From Clostridium saccharoperbutylacetonicum N1-4(HMT) (GTDB taxonomy: Bacteria > Bacillota > Clostridia > Clostridiales > Clostridiaceae), in the NCBI RefSeq assembly GCF_000340885.1, contig NC_020291.1, forward strand, positions 3,905,001 to 3,969,000: a DNA stretch of 64,000 nt, read 5' to 3'. The notes beneath the pieces are model-generated. The model made no database searches, was not told where the DNA came from, and was given only the letters and a program-made list of their open reading frames with translations. A program made the position numbers and the translations under genes. This document shows, one piece after another, positions 12,249 to 20,471 of this stretch; within the stretch, counting starts at the first letter, position 1, and every line of letters starts with the position of its first letter.

Positions 12249-12602
12249 TTAAAACTTACTTAAAGCTTTTATTAGATAATCTTCTTTAAATGGTTTTACT
12301 ACAAAACCTTTTGCTCCTAATAAAACAGCTTCTTTGATTTTAACTTCCTGTCCCATAGCACTAAGCATAATAACTTGAGCTTTTGGATCATATTTCATGA
12401 TTTCTCCTAAAGCCTCAATGCCGTCCATTTCAGGCATAGTTATATCCATTGTTACAATTTCTGGTTTTAACATTTTATACATTTCCACAGCTTTTAAGCC
12501 ATTGTCTGCCTCACCTACAACTTCATATCCATTTTTCTCAAGTGACGTTTTCAGTGACAGTCTCATAAAAGCTGCATCGTCGACAACAAGTACCTTTTTC
12601 AT
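12249..12602 (-). CDS. cheY: Chemotaxis response regulator CheY (117 aa)
   Basis: Single-domain receiver. Acidic pocket D8/D9 (LVVDDAAF), phospho-acceptor Asp53 (TMDITMPEMDG), the conserved Ser81 (MLSAMG) and Lys103 (VVKPF) are all present, and there is no output domain. The start follows GGGAGGGG. It is first in the operon, next to CheA, so it is the natural phospho-target that would act at the flagellar motor or on another output. No flagellar genes are in the window. Confidence 0.93.
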   Translation of the reverse strand: MKKVLVVDDAAFMRLSLKTSLEKNGYEVVGEADNGLKAVEMYKMLKPEIVTMDITMPEMDGIEALGEIMKYDPKAQVIMLSAMGQEVKIKEAVLLGAKGFVVKPFKEDYLIKALSKF

Positions 12603-12660
12603 TTATTAACCCCTCCCATTAATACAATAAGTTGCTCAAATAATTAGAAATTTCCTATTT

Positions 12661-12688
12661 ATTATATTAGTATTGTATTATTCAACAA
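12661..12688 (-). promoter_or_regulatory. Candidate sigma-A promoter for the chemotaxis operon
   Basis: On the minus strand TTGTTG (12683-12688) is separated by 16 bases from TATAAT (12661-12666), about 60 bases upstream of cheY. A sigma-D (flagellar type) promoter was not evident. Confidence 0.45.
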
Positions 12689-12845
12689 ATCACTATCTGA
12701 TTTATAGATTGTATAATTACATACAATTTTTTCTTAAAAAAACATATACCAATGCAAATAGATTCCTTAATTTTATTGTAATGATTTATACATAAATGTC
12801 AATGTGTGCATATCTTTGTCTTTTACTAAAGTTTCCATAAATAAA

Positions 12846-12887
12846 AGGAATTTACTGAATATTTTCCCTCAAATTCAGTAAATTCCT
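12846..12887 (-). terminator. Intrinsic terminator after the GNAT gene
   Basis: A perfect 15-base inverted repeat (AGGAATTTACTGAAT and its complement) with a 12-base loop. It is followed on the minus strand by TTTTATTTAT and lies about 180 bases past the GNAT stop. The rest of 12603-13066 shows only the cheY promoter and leader; I see no gene there. Confidence 0.65.
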
Positions 12888-13066
12888 CAGTTTGATAGCA
12901 TTATTACATAGATTTAACTCCCAAAATGCACAACGCATAATTTCAAATGCATATGGCACAATTTCTAATGCCCATTGCATCCATTATCTGTGTTACTTCC
13001 ACTTAGCTTTATTTCATATATTATTAATAAAATGTATATTCTCAAAATTTTACTTTAGACTATGTA

Positions 13067-13948
13067 TTAGATCTTATAATAATCCATAGTCGATTTTTCT
13101 TCAAAGCCACATGATTTATATAAATTAAGTGCCCTTTTGTTTTTAGCAGCTACATCTAATCCTACATTACTAATATTTCTTTCTTTAATTATTTTCAAAG
13201 CTTCTTTAAGTGCTGTTTTCCCAAAACCTTTTCCTCTGAATTCTGGCAATATACCAAAACCAAGTATGAAAGCCGAATTATCATCATATTTTATATGAAT
13301 TTTACCAATTGTAATATTATTTAGTTCAATAATATTAGCAGTTTCTATTCTTATTTTATCTTCTTCTATTTCTTCAACATTTTCAACATCTTCCTTATCA
13401 GAAAAGTATATTAAATCCTGCCTCGCTATTTCTAGGTTGTCTGACTCTTCAGCTTTCCTTAAATTAATAGTAATTTCATTTTTTAATGAGGTTTGCTTTA
13501 ATAGCTCCATTCCATATTCAGTGAAATCGTATTGTCCACCTACAGCTTTTATAAATTCCTTCCCAGAATCAGAAATGCCATCTGTTAAAAGCAATATCTT
13601 CTTAAAATTTCTGTTAATACATTCATTCTTTGCAAGTTCAAAAAGCTTTTTGAATTTCCCTTTTCTTCTCCATTTTGGATGAGTCATACCATTAAGTTCA
13701 GCTACATTTCCTCCAAAACATGAGATACCAAGGTAGGAAACTAAAACACCATCTTCATAATATAAAAATTCATTTATTCTTTCTGTTCCACATACAGAAA
13801 TATTATTTAGTTCTAATTTATAATCCAACTCTAACTTTAAATTAACTTTATCCACTAACTTAATAATTTCTTCAAGTTCTTTTAATTCTTTATATTCTTT
13901 TTCCATTAAATATTGTTTTATAATTATTTTTTGATTTATTTCCTGCAT
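13067..13948 (-). CDS. GNAT-family N-acetyltransferase, double domain (293 aa)
   Basis: Predicted acetyl-CoA-dependent acetyltransferase with two GNAT-like halves. The N-terminal half (about 20-150) keeps a degenerate acetyl-CoA loop (HPKWRRKGKFKKL). The C-terminal half (about 155-290) has the canonical pattern ILPEFRGKGFGKTALKEAL followed by DVAAKNKRALNLYKSCGF. The substrate is unknown. It begins two bases after the rsgA stop, so the two are co-transcribed. The family often acetylates small molecules, antibiotics or ribosomal protein N-termini; pairing with a ribosome-assembly GTPase hints at a ribosomal link, which is inference. Confidence 0.8.
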   Translation of the reverse strand: MQEINQKIIIKQYLMEKEYKELKELEEIIKLVDKVNLKLELDYKLELNNISVCGTERINEFLYYEDGVLVSYLGISCFGGNVAELNGMTHPKWRRKGKFKKLFELAKNECINRNFKKILLLTDGISDSGKEFIKAVGGQYDFTEYGMELLKQTSLKNEITINLRKAEESDNLEIARQDLIYFSDKEDVENVEEIEEDKIRIETANIIELNNITIGKIHIKYDDNSAFILGFGILPEFRGKGFGKTALKEALKIIKERNISNVGLDVAAKNKRALNLYKSCGFEEKSTMDYYKI

Positions 13949-13949
13949 T

Positions 13950-15026
13950 TTAACCTCTCCTCTTTACCTCTTTTTGAAATTTGGATAAACTTTTAAATTT
14001 AGCTTTTTCTTTCAATTTAAGATTTATATTTTCTTTTCTCTCTGCAAATGCTGTTTCCTTTTTTAGCTTTAAATAACTATTCCATCTATCTCCCGATAGC
14101 TCTCCATTTTCTAGAGCTGCTTTTACAGCACAACCCGGTTCTTTGCCATGATTACAATCTGCAAATTTACACTCTTTAGCTAAATTTTCTATATCTTCAA
14201 AAGCTATATCTAACCCATCAGATACATCCCACATTTCAAGTTCACGCATACCAGGTGTATCAATAACCATAGCATCATTTTTTAGTCTTATTAATTGCCT
14301 ATGGGTAGTTGTATGACGTCCTTTACTATCATCTTCTCGTATTCCATTAACTTTCATTATATCTTCTCCTGAAAGTGCATTAACTAATGAAGATTTACCA
14401 ATTCCAGAAGAACCTAAAAATACAGCGGTTTTATAAGGCTTTATATAATCCCACAATTCATCTATACCTTCCCCAGTAACTGAACTTACTGCAATAACTG
14501 GAACAAATGGAGCAACTTTTTCAAGCTTTTCAACATAGGAACTATAATCATTGCACAAATCCCGTTTAGTAAGTATTATTACTGGCATTGCCCCGCTTTG
14601 CCATGCTGCAGTCAAATATCTTTCAGTCCTTTTTACATTAAAATCATTATTAAGTGAAACCATTATAAATACATAATCGAAATTAGCAGCTACAATTTGT
14701 TCAACTTTATTAAAAGAATCCAGTCTAGAAAATTTGCTTTTTCTATCAAGCACATGATAAATAATATCATCTCCAATAGGATTATGCTTAACCAAAACAA
14801 AATCTCCAACAGTTGGATAAACATTTAATATCTTATCATTATAAAATAATGACCCTTTCAATTTTCCTGAGCTTTCACCATATTCTGTTATTAATTTATA
14901 TTGTTCTTTTTGAACCTCAATAACCCTTGCAGGAATTAATTCATCTAAGAATAAATTTAATTCACTAATTTTCCCTTCATAATAATCATCATATCCATAT
15001 TTTCTTATTACATTGTTGTTCATCAT
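13950..15026 (-). CDS. rsgA: Ribosome small-subunit-dependent GTPase RsgA (358 aa)
   Basis: Circularly permuted GTPase that checks late 30S assembly. An N-terminal OB fold (about 35-110) precedes the permuted GTPase motifs G4 (TKRDL), G5-like (AVSSVTGEG), G1 (GSSGIGKSS) and G3 (DTPGMRE). It ends in a zinc knuckle with Cys, Cys, His, Cys (ECKFADCNHG, GCAV). Length is slightly above the usual 290-350, from an N-terminal extension. The start follows GGAGGAAC; two adjacent ATGs are possible. Such longer RsgA proteins often are a second paralogue, and the leader region upstream suggests inducible expression (inference). Confidence 0.92.
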   Translation of the reverse strand: MMNNNVIRKYGYDDYYEGKISELNLFLDELIPARVIEVQKEQYKLITEYGESSGKLKGSLFYNDKILNVYPTVGDFVLVKHNPIGDDIIYHVLDRKSKFSRLDSFNKVEQIVAANFDYVFIMVSLNNDFNVKRTERYLTAAWQSGAMPVIILTKRDLCNDYSSYVEKLEKVAPFVPVIAVSSVTGEGIDELWDYIKPYKTAVFLGSSGIGKSSLVNALSGEDIMKVNGIREDDSKGRHTTTHRQLIRLKNDAMVIDTPGMRELEMWDVSDGLDIAFEDIENLAKECKFADCNHGKEPGCAVKAALENGELSGDRWNSYLKLKKETAFAERKENINLKLKEKAKFKSLSKFQKEVKRRG

Positions 15027-15068
15027 GTTCCTCCATAATTAGGCATATGACATTAAATAATCTTCTCA

Positions 15069-15128
15069 TTATTCTTTGAAACATGCCTTTATTAATTTTT
15101 TAATAAATCTTACTTTTAAATTTTTCAT
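15069..15128 (-). CDS. Short basic ORF with a strong ribosome site (19 aa), possible leader peptide
   Basis: An ATG preceded by AAAAAAGGAGAGATGTATA opens a 19-codon frame, MKNLKVRFIKKLIKACFKE, that ends 42 bases before rsgA. The ribosome site is as strong as that of any gene here, so it is probably translated. It may be a leader peptide or a remnant of a gene start. Confidence 0.4.
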   Translation of the reverse strand: MKNLKVRFIKKLIKACFKE

Positions 15129-15216
15129 TATACATCTCTCCTTTTTTGATTACTGTTTTTTAGTCTTAGAAAGCAATACAGATATCCAAAGCAAGAATTA
15201 GACTTATGCAACAATT

Positions 15217-15411
15217 ACCGAAATCAGATACATTTATCTTCCACAGGACTAGTGAAATTTTCGCTGGAAGGTTCTAAATAGCGGCTTGTCGTTATTTCAG
15301 CGTGTTCCAGATGTAAAATCTGGACAAGCTGTAAATAAAACAAGCCCCCATTAAGAACCATCATCAGCTCAATTTCACATGCCTGCTTCCAGAAAAATGC
15401 ATCTAATTTCT
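15217..15411. repeat. 195-base imperfect inverted repeat (long multi-stem hairpin)
   Basis: Nested complementary arms: AGATACATTT with AAATGCATCT (one mismatch) at the edges, then GTGAAATT/AATTTCAC, GGTTCT/AGAACC, GGCTTGT/ACAAGCC, and at the centre CAGC...TCCAGAT facing ATCTGGA...GCTG. The region has no open frame. It could be a structured RNA or a small palindromic mobile repeat. It lies in the leader of rsgA, between the attenuator and the gene. Confidence 0.6.
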
Positions 15412-15520
15412 AGTGTAGTGTTACGATTGTGAATGTATATTCCATTTATAAGTTTTATTCTTAAATTGGATATCTATAAACACTAAATATTTTTTATTAC
15501 TAATTCTTAAAAATGGGCAT

Positions 15521-15760
15521 AAAAATCCCGCAGACACAAACCTCAAAACTGGCTTCTATCTGCGGGAATAACAAAAGAACAGGCAAACCTGTTACACTAT
15601 TCGTCCTTAATAGTAAGTATATTTTTGAAAGGTTATCTTAAACTGCGAAAATCTAACACAAATAAAAGGTATGTTACCTTTCAAAATGCACTTTCGCCCA
15701 TATTAAGTTTTAAACAGTAATCACCTTTACACTCTTTGTCATATTACCATTTCTCCTTTC
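15521..15760 (-). promoter_or_regulatory. Candidate translation-coupled attenuator upstream of rsgA
   Basis: Read leftward: a ribosome site and 10-codon ORF, then competing stems. Local AAAGGT/ACCTTT competes with the longer GAAAGGT/ACCTTTC, and GCGAAA can pair with TTTCGC. A hairpin AACAGG/CCTGTT follows, then a terminator with arms CCCGCAGA/TCTGCGGG and an ATTTTT run. This architecture is known from leaders of ribosome-targeting antibiotic resistance genes. The assignment is from architecture only. Confidence 0.5.
15710..15742 (-). CDS. Predicted 10-residue leader peptide
   Basis: MTKSVKVITV, with AAAGGAG 9-12 bases upstream, ending just before the competing stem-loops. The position of the stop relative to the first stem fits ribosome stalling control. 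I do not recognise a specific stalling motif. Confidence 0.45.
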   Translation of the reverse strand: MTKSVKVITV

Positions 15761-15851
15761 ATAAGATTTATTTTTCAATAAATCCTTTATAAATCAAACA
15801 ATATCACACAATGAAATATTTGTCAATTGCCCCTATATAAATAAAGATAAA

Positions 15852-15885
15852 AATGAGAATTCGACTCTTCAATCAAATTCTCATT
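15852..15885 (-). terminator. Intrinsic terminator after the small membrane-protein gene
   Basis: Arms AATGAGAATT and AATTCTCATT with a 14-base loop, followed on the minus strand by a T-rich run. A poly-T on the other side makes it potentially bidirectional. Confidence 0.65.
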
Positions 15886-15923
15886 TTTTAAATTCCATAA
15901 TTCATCATTTAACTTGAATTATC

Positions 15924-16556
15924 TTATCCTATGAAGTTTGCAAGAAAAGCAGCTTCTTTTAAAAGTTCTTCATGATACCAGTCAGTTTTAATCAAGCTTA
16001 AATATGCATCTATTACTTTTTTAACCCTATTCTCCTTCGTTGTTTGTAGCATCATTGACAAAATAAAAAATATTATAATACTTAATATAAATATCTGTCT
16101 TGTTATATCATTAAAATTAAATATACATAAAGATATTGCTCCAACAACCCCCATTGTCATAGAAGAATATGTTATGTAGTCTGTATTATTTTTTGTTTTT
16201 ACTATGTTATCCTTAAGTTTATAGATTGTATTTACATCTTTAAAGAACAAATCCAATTTATCTTTATATAATTCCATAAACTTTGTCAAAATATAATTAT
16301 ATGCCTCTGGATTCTTTAACTCTTGCACTCTCATGCACATTATCAATGGATATTTATATTCTGTGAGATCTTTATATACATATTCATTTCTCTTCTCTAA
16401 GCTTGGAATTTTGACATTTAATTCTCCATTCTCCCTAATGACTAATTCATAATTGTCATTTACCAAGTTAGTAAAATTATCCTTAATAATCTCTAATGCT
16501 TTTTCCATTGAATTATTCCCTGTATTCACTTTATTCAGCATGTCTAAAATGGTCAT
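15924..16556 (-). CDS. Hypothetical protein with a two-helix membrane hairpin (210 aa)
   Basis: No family recognised. The first 130 residues are soluble and charged; two hydrophobic helices follow at about 135-175 (MGVVGAISLCIFNF and QIFILSIIIFFILSM), then a short soluble tail. The ATG at 16556 (MTILDML) has AGGGGGAGAAATT upstream, better than the longer frame. A possible promoter, TTGTAC then TATAAT with a wide 19-base spacer, lies at 16620-16650. It is probably independent of the cobalamin operon that ends just upstream. Confidence 0.65.
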   Translation of the reverse strand: MTILDMLNKVNTGNNSMEKALEIIKDNFTNLVNDNYELVIRENGELNVKIPSLEKRNEYVYKDLTEYKYPLIMCMRVQELKNPEAYNYILTKFMELYKDKLDLFFKDVNTIYKLKDNIVKTKNNTDYITYSSMTMGVVGAISLCIFNFNDITRQIFILSIIIFFILSMMLQTTKENRVKKVIDAYLSLIKTDWYHEELLKEAAFLANFIG

Positions 16557-16658
16557 AATTTCTCCCCCTATCATTTTGATTCCCAATGTAATACTCTAAA
16601 AAATACTATATACGGTAATATTATACCACATCTTCATACTACTAGTACAATATAAGGC

Positions 16659-17717
16659 TTATAGCAGCCCAATAGCCAAAGTCATTCCTTCATGTTTTAA
16701 TTTACTAACAACTACCTTCCCACCTGCCAAATCAACACATGGTTCACAAACACCAGTTATTCCAAGAGTTTTTAAAACAAATTCACTTTTTTCATATTTA
16801 TCTTGAACTGTTCTAATTGCTTCTTTACTAAAGGTTTTAAAGGGACAATTAAGGTTTTTAGCCAATTTAATCATTCCTTCTTCGTTAGCTTTTACATCAA
16901 CTGAAACTATGGTTGCTACTGCTTTAATATCAAAATTGTATTTTATCAAATAATTTTCTACAAACTCTTTTAATTTTTCATAGGATGTACCCCTTCTACA
17001 TCCTATCCCCAAAACTATATCTTTTTTAATAAGGCGTAAAACTTTAGAATAATCTATTGCTTTATTGTCGTTTTCCTGCAGAGTATGATCCTTTAAATTA
17101 TGAGTTATCCAAATACAGTTTTCAGTTAATTCTTTTATCTTCTCATAACCTTTGCTAATTTCAAGCATATCATAATCATCCTTTATTCCAATAATTTCAT
17201 TATTGACCAATACTGCTGCTATATGCTTTGCCTTTTTTAAGTCTTCAATCACTAAATTATTTTGCTGTGCTAAAAGGTCTGGGGCAATTATCCCCAAATT
17301 ATCACTAGCTGTAGTAATAATAGGCATAATATTTAATATCTTTGAAACATTACATGTAAGTTTGTTTCCACCACCGATATGTCCACTCAAAATATTGATT
17401 GCATATTTACAAGCTAAATCAACAACAACAACTCCTGGATCTTTATCTTTACCTTCAAGAAAAGGAGCTATTGCTCGAACTGCGATTCCTGTTGAAGAAA
17501 TAAATATAATTGCTTTTGATTCTTTCATAACCTGCTTAGTAATCTCGTGTAATTTAAATTCTTCATTTTCTTTAATATAAAGCTGAGCCTTCAAAGCTTT
17601 CTGCAATTTTATAGCAATTTCTTTCCCTTTAGGCGATGGACATATTATACTTATTGATTCTTCCAAAATTATATTGTCTTTCTTTTCTTCACAATTTTGC
17701 ATATCTTCATTATTCAT
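16659..17717 (-). CDS. cbiG: Cobalt-precorrin-5A hydrolase CbiG (352 aa)
   Basis: Opens the delta-lactone of cobalt-precorrin-5A with loss of acetaldehyde in anaerobic cobalamin synthesis. Visible are the N-terminal CbiG region (AIIFISSTGIAVRAIAP, DPGVVVVD, NILSGHIGGGN), the middle region (TASDNLG) and the C-terminal CbiG domain (LGIGCRRGTSYEKL, VSVDVKANEEG, VCEP). Length fits the family. It is the last gene of the operon here, 39 bases after cbiF. No fused CbiH domain is present. Confidence 0.93.
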   Translation of the reverse strand: MNNEDMQNCEEKKDNIILEESISIICPSPKGKEIAIKLQKALKAQLYIKENEEFKLHEITKQVMKESKAIIFISSTGIAVRAIAPFLEGKDKDPGVVVVDLACKYAINILSGHIGGGNKLTCNVSKILNIMPIITTASDNLGIIAPDLLAQQNNLVIEDLKKAKHIAAVLVNNEIIGIKDDYDMLEISKGYEKIKELTENCIWITHNLKDHTLQENDNKAIDYSKVLRLIKKDIVLGIGCRRGTSYEKLKEFVENYLIKYNFDIKAVATIVSVDVKANEEGMIKLAKNLNCPFKTFSKEAIRTVQDKYEKSEFVLKTLGITGVCEPCVDLAGGKVVVSKLKHEGMTLAIGLL

Positions 17718-17756
17718 TATGTTCTATCTCCAGCATTACCAATTTGAAGTTTAATG

Positions 17757-18521
17757 TTATTCGTTACTTGAAGCTTCAGCTTCTCTAAACATATGTGAAA
17801 AACTCTTATCATATAACAAGCTCTTTTCGAAATCACTATCTATAAAGTCTCCAACTAGAATTTGAGCACATTTAGTAATATTATTTTCCTTAACTTTATC
17901 TGCAATATCATCTAAATGACCAAGGATTATCCTTTCATCAGGCCAAGTTGCTCTTTCAACTACAGCCACTGGAACATTCTTCTTATATCCTTTTCTTAAT
18001 TTATCGACTACTTTGTCAATCATAGAAATTGATAAAAATATAGCCATTGATGCTCCTATAGATGCTAGTACCTCAAGATCTTCATTTGTTGGAACTGGAG
18101 TCCTACCTTCAATTCTTGTCAAAATAACAGTTTGTGATACTCCTGGCAAGGTAAATTCTCTATTTATTGCTGCTGCTGCCCCAGTAAAAGAACTAACTCC
18201 TGGTACGACTTCATAAGGAATACTAACTCTATCTAATTCCACCATTTGCTCTCTTATTGCTCCATAAATAGATGGATCTCCTGTATGCAATCTTACAACT
18301 AGTTTTCCCATCTGCTCTTCCATTGTCATAATTTCCATTACATCTTCTAAAGTCATATTAGCAGAATTATAAATTTGGGCATCTGGTCTGCAATATTCTA
18401 AATGTTCTTTAGAAACTAAAGAACCAGCATATACTACAACATCTGCTCTTTCAAGTAAATCACGGCCTCTAACTGTTATTAAATCAACAGCTCCAGGACC
18501 TGCTCCTATAAAATATATCAT
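17757..18521 (-). CDS. cbiF: Cobalt-precorrin-4 C11-methyltransferase CbiF (254 aa)
   Basis: SAM-dependent tetrapyrrole methylase acting at C11. It carries the family motif IGAGPGAVDLITVRG at the N-terminus, VVYAGSLV, RLHTGDPSIYGA (the SAM-binding GDP loop) and VVPGVSSFTGAAA. The ATG at 18521 is correct: GAGGTG lies 6 bases upstream, and the apparent upstream GTG is part of that ribosome site. The C-terminal 20 residues are an extension with no obvious role. Confidence 0.95.
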   Translation of the reverse strand: MIYFIGAGPGAVDLITVRGRDLLERADVVVYAGSLVSKEHLEYCRPDAQIYNSANMTLEDVMEIMTMEEQMGKLVVRLHTGDPSIYGAIREQMVELDRVSIPYEVVPGVSSFTGAAAAINREFTLPGVSQTVILTRIEGRTPVPTNEDLEVLASIGASMAIFLSISMIDKVVDKLRKGYKKNVPVAVVERATWPDERIILGHLDDIADKVKENNITKCAQILVGDFIDSDFEKSLLYDKSFSHMFREAEASSNE

Positions 18522-18530
18522 TATTAACAC

Positions 18531-18778
18531 CTCTTTTTTCAGTTTACAGTTTACAATTTACAGTTATCAGTTATGGTGGAAATTGCTGCGCAATTTCTTA
18601 TATTTTTTATTATATATATGTTCCAATTATCAATGTTCAATTGTCATTAGTCGCTAAATCCCTTCAGTATTTTTTAATGCGAGATGTAATACCTTAATTA
18701 GAACTTATATATTCTTTATTATATTTTTCTGATTGTAAACCAGAGTTATTTCCCTTTAATTGTAAACCCATAATTATT
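18531..18778. repeat. Degenerate repeats in the cbiL-cbiF gap
   Basis: This 250-base gap has no gene. It contains runs of the type CAGTTTACAGTTTACAATTT, a palindrome GAAATTGCTGCGCAATTTC, and a segment (CAATTGTCATTAGTC to CTTAATTAGAACTTATA) that recurs with changes downstream of the riboswitch at about 25.90-25.98 kb. They may be mRNA hairpins or small mobile repeats. Confidence 0.55.
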
Positions 18779-19444
18779 TTACTTTCTATTTGCTATAATC
18801 AAGGACATGTAATCTCTTAATTTTAGTATTTCTTCTCTGTTGGTTAAGACTGTCTCGCCTTCTCTTCCAACTCTGCTTGCATAAATATATTCAAAACCTT
18901 TTTCTTCTAAAACATCTAGTACTTCTTCCTCATGCTTGTATACTTTCATTACAACTACAAATTTTTCATCTGTAATTTCTTTAACATTTGCTGCTGGCAT
19001 TATTACTAATCTTTCATTTCCAACAACTAATGTTTCATTAACTAAGCTTGCAGCTGCACAAAAAGAAGTTATTCCTGGAATTGTTTGAACTTTAAAGCCA
19101 CAATCTCTAACGTGCTTAAGCATGTGACTATATGTACTATACACATAAGGATCCCCAATAGTCAAAAATGCAACATCCTTACCTTCTCTAAGTCTAGCTT
19201 CTATAAATTCATAAGCCTGTAATGCTTTTATAACTCTATCTTTTTTTCCCATTGGGAAATGTTTAATTACGACTTCTGTACCTGGCTTTATATATTCTTT
19301 TGCTGTTTCAAGAGCAATACTTTCTCCATTTTCTGTTGCAGATGGCGCAACAATAACCTGACACTTTTCTATTGTTTTAACAGCTTTCATTGTTAATAGT
19401 TCTGAATCGCCAGGTCCTACTCCTATTCCATATAATGTTGCCAT
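18779..19444 (-). CDS. cbiL: Cobalt-precorrin-2 C20-methyltransferase CbiL (221 aa)
   Basis: Adds the C20 methyl group with SAM. It shows the N-terminal motif GIGVGPGDSELLTMKAV, the phrase IVAPSA typical of the C20 enzymes, FLTIGDPYVYSTYSHML and TIPGITSFCAAASL. Length is usual. The ATG at 19444 follows AAAGGAAATTTAGAAA. It is flanked by long repeat-bearing gaps on both sides, unlike the tight cbiD-cbiE junction, so transcript stability may differ along the operon. Confidence 0.93.
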   Translation of the reverse strand: MATLYGIGVGPGDSELLTMKAVKTIEKCQVIVAPSATENGESIALETAKEYIKPGTEVVIKHFPMGKKDRVIKALQAYEFIEARLREGKDVAFLTIGDPYVYSTYSHMLKHVRDCGFKVQTIPGITSFCAAASLVNETLVVGNERLVIMPAANVKEITDEKFVVVMKVYKHEEEVLDVLEEKGFEYIYASRVGREGETVLTNREEILKLRDYMSLIIANRK

Positions 19445-19789
19445 TTTCTAAATTTCCTTTCTTCTTAAGTAACTAATTTATTTATATATTTATTGCAATT
19501 ATCAATATTTAATACTCACTGATCAATTTTAAGTGAAGATTGATTCCATTTTGAAATCTTGATGTGAGAATCAAAAAGTGAATTAGTTCTTGGTTGCAGG
19601 AAAGTTCCGTATTGTAGCAGTGCCACTCTTTTCACATGTGCATAGCTGCTTCTTTTATCGGTGTACATTTCGTTCCTCGAACCTTCTTTTTGACCTAAAA
19701 CCACAATTACTCACAGATACCTATAAAGGACATAAACTGTAAATTGTAAACTGTAAACTGCAATATATAGTTACCAATATTATAATTAA
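19445..19789. repeat. Intergenic repeat between cbiT and cbiL
   Basis: No credible gene. A 62-codon minus-strand frame (19516-19704) begins 250 bases from its neighbours, has only a weak ribosome site and no recognisable fold, and I treat it as part of a repeat. Beside it are tandem TGTAAATTG/TGTAAACTG runs (about 19734-19764) and a segment AAGTGAAGATTGATTCC that resembles one near 24.99 kb. Confidence 0.5.
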
Positions 19790-20362
19790 TTATTTTCTTA
19801 TACATTGAATAATGTATATTGGATTATTTGCTATCATCATTAAAGTATTTTCACGATTTTTACTTATGTTAACTAAAGAAACTTCATATTTGTAATTTAA
19901 ATTTTTAATCACTTCCAAAGCTCTGTATGCATTGTCTAAAGTAATGAAATTCATGACAATTGTTCCATTTTTCTTAATTACTGTATTTACTTTAAGTAAT
20001 ATTTTCTCTAAATCTCCACCACTACCTCCAATAAATACAGAATCAAACTTTAAACCTTGAAAAATCAAAACATCTAATACTGCTCCAGCTTCTTTATTTA
20101 TAGTTTTGATATTTTCACATTCAAATTTATCAACATTAGCTCGTGTTATATTATAAGCATCCATATCTCTTTCTACAGAAAGTACTTTACCCCTTTTTGC
20201 AAGCTTAGCTGCTTGAACTGTAATTGTCCCTGTCCCACTTCCTATATCTAAAACTGTAGAGTCTTCTTCAATATTCATTTTTATAACAGATAGTATCCTG
20301 ACATCTTCTTTAGTCATCGGACATTTTCCCCTAATAAATTCCTTATCTTTTATAAAAACCAC
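19790..20362 (-). CDS. cbiT: Cobalt-precorrin-6B C15-methyltransferase (decarboxylating) CbiT (190 aa)
   Basis: Methylates C15 and decarboxylates the C12 acetate side chain. Rossmann-type SAM motif LDIGSGTGTITVQAA, then VLSVERDMDAYNIT and SVFIGGSGGDLEKIL, all typical of CbiT. Start: GAGGAGG is followed by TTG and then GTG; the GTG at 20362 has the better spacing, and no ATG fits. It follows cbiE and works on the same intermediate, as in the fused CobL enzyme of the aerobic pathway. Confidence 0.92.
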   Translation of the reverse strand: MVFIKDKEFIRGKCPMTKEDVRILSVIKMNIEEDSTVLDIGSGTGTITVQAAKLAKRGKVLSVERDMDAYNITRANVDKFECENIKTINKEAGAVLDVLIFQGLKFDSVFIGGSGGDLEKILLKVNTVIKKNGTIVMNFITLDNAYRALEVIKNLNYKYEVSLVNISKNRENTLMMIANNPIYIIQCIRK

Positions 20363-20471
20363 CAATTTACCTCCTCTTTGGATAATGATCAATTTTCAAT
20401 GATCAGAATTTCATTTTTAATACTCATTTATTAATTCTAAAACTTAACAGCTGCTGATTAAATATTAATAA

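Noticed and set aside
12892..13089. Plus-strand 65-codon frame right of cheY
   Set aside because: Overlaps a terminator and the 3' end of the GNAT gene; no ribosome site.
15521..15760. T-box or metabolite riboswitch
   Set aside because: No T-box core sequence (TGGNACCGCG-like) and no known riboswitch core seen; the leader ORF makes a peptide-coupled attenuator a better fit.
19516..19704. 62-codon minus-strand frame (MVLGQKEGSRNEM...) in the cbiT-cbiL gap
   Set aside because: It lies in a repeat, has no recognisable fold and no good ribosome site; treated as intergenic repeat.
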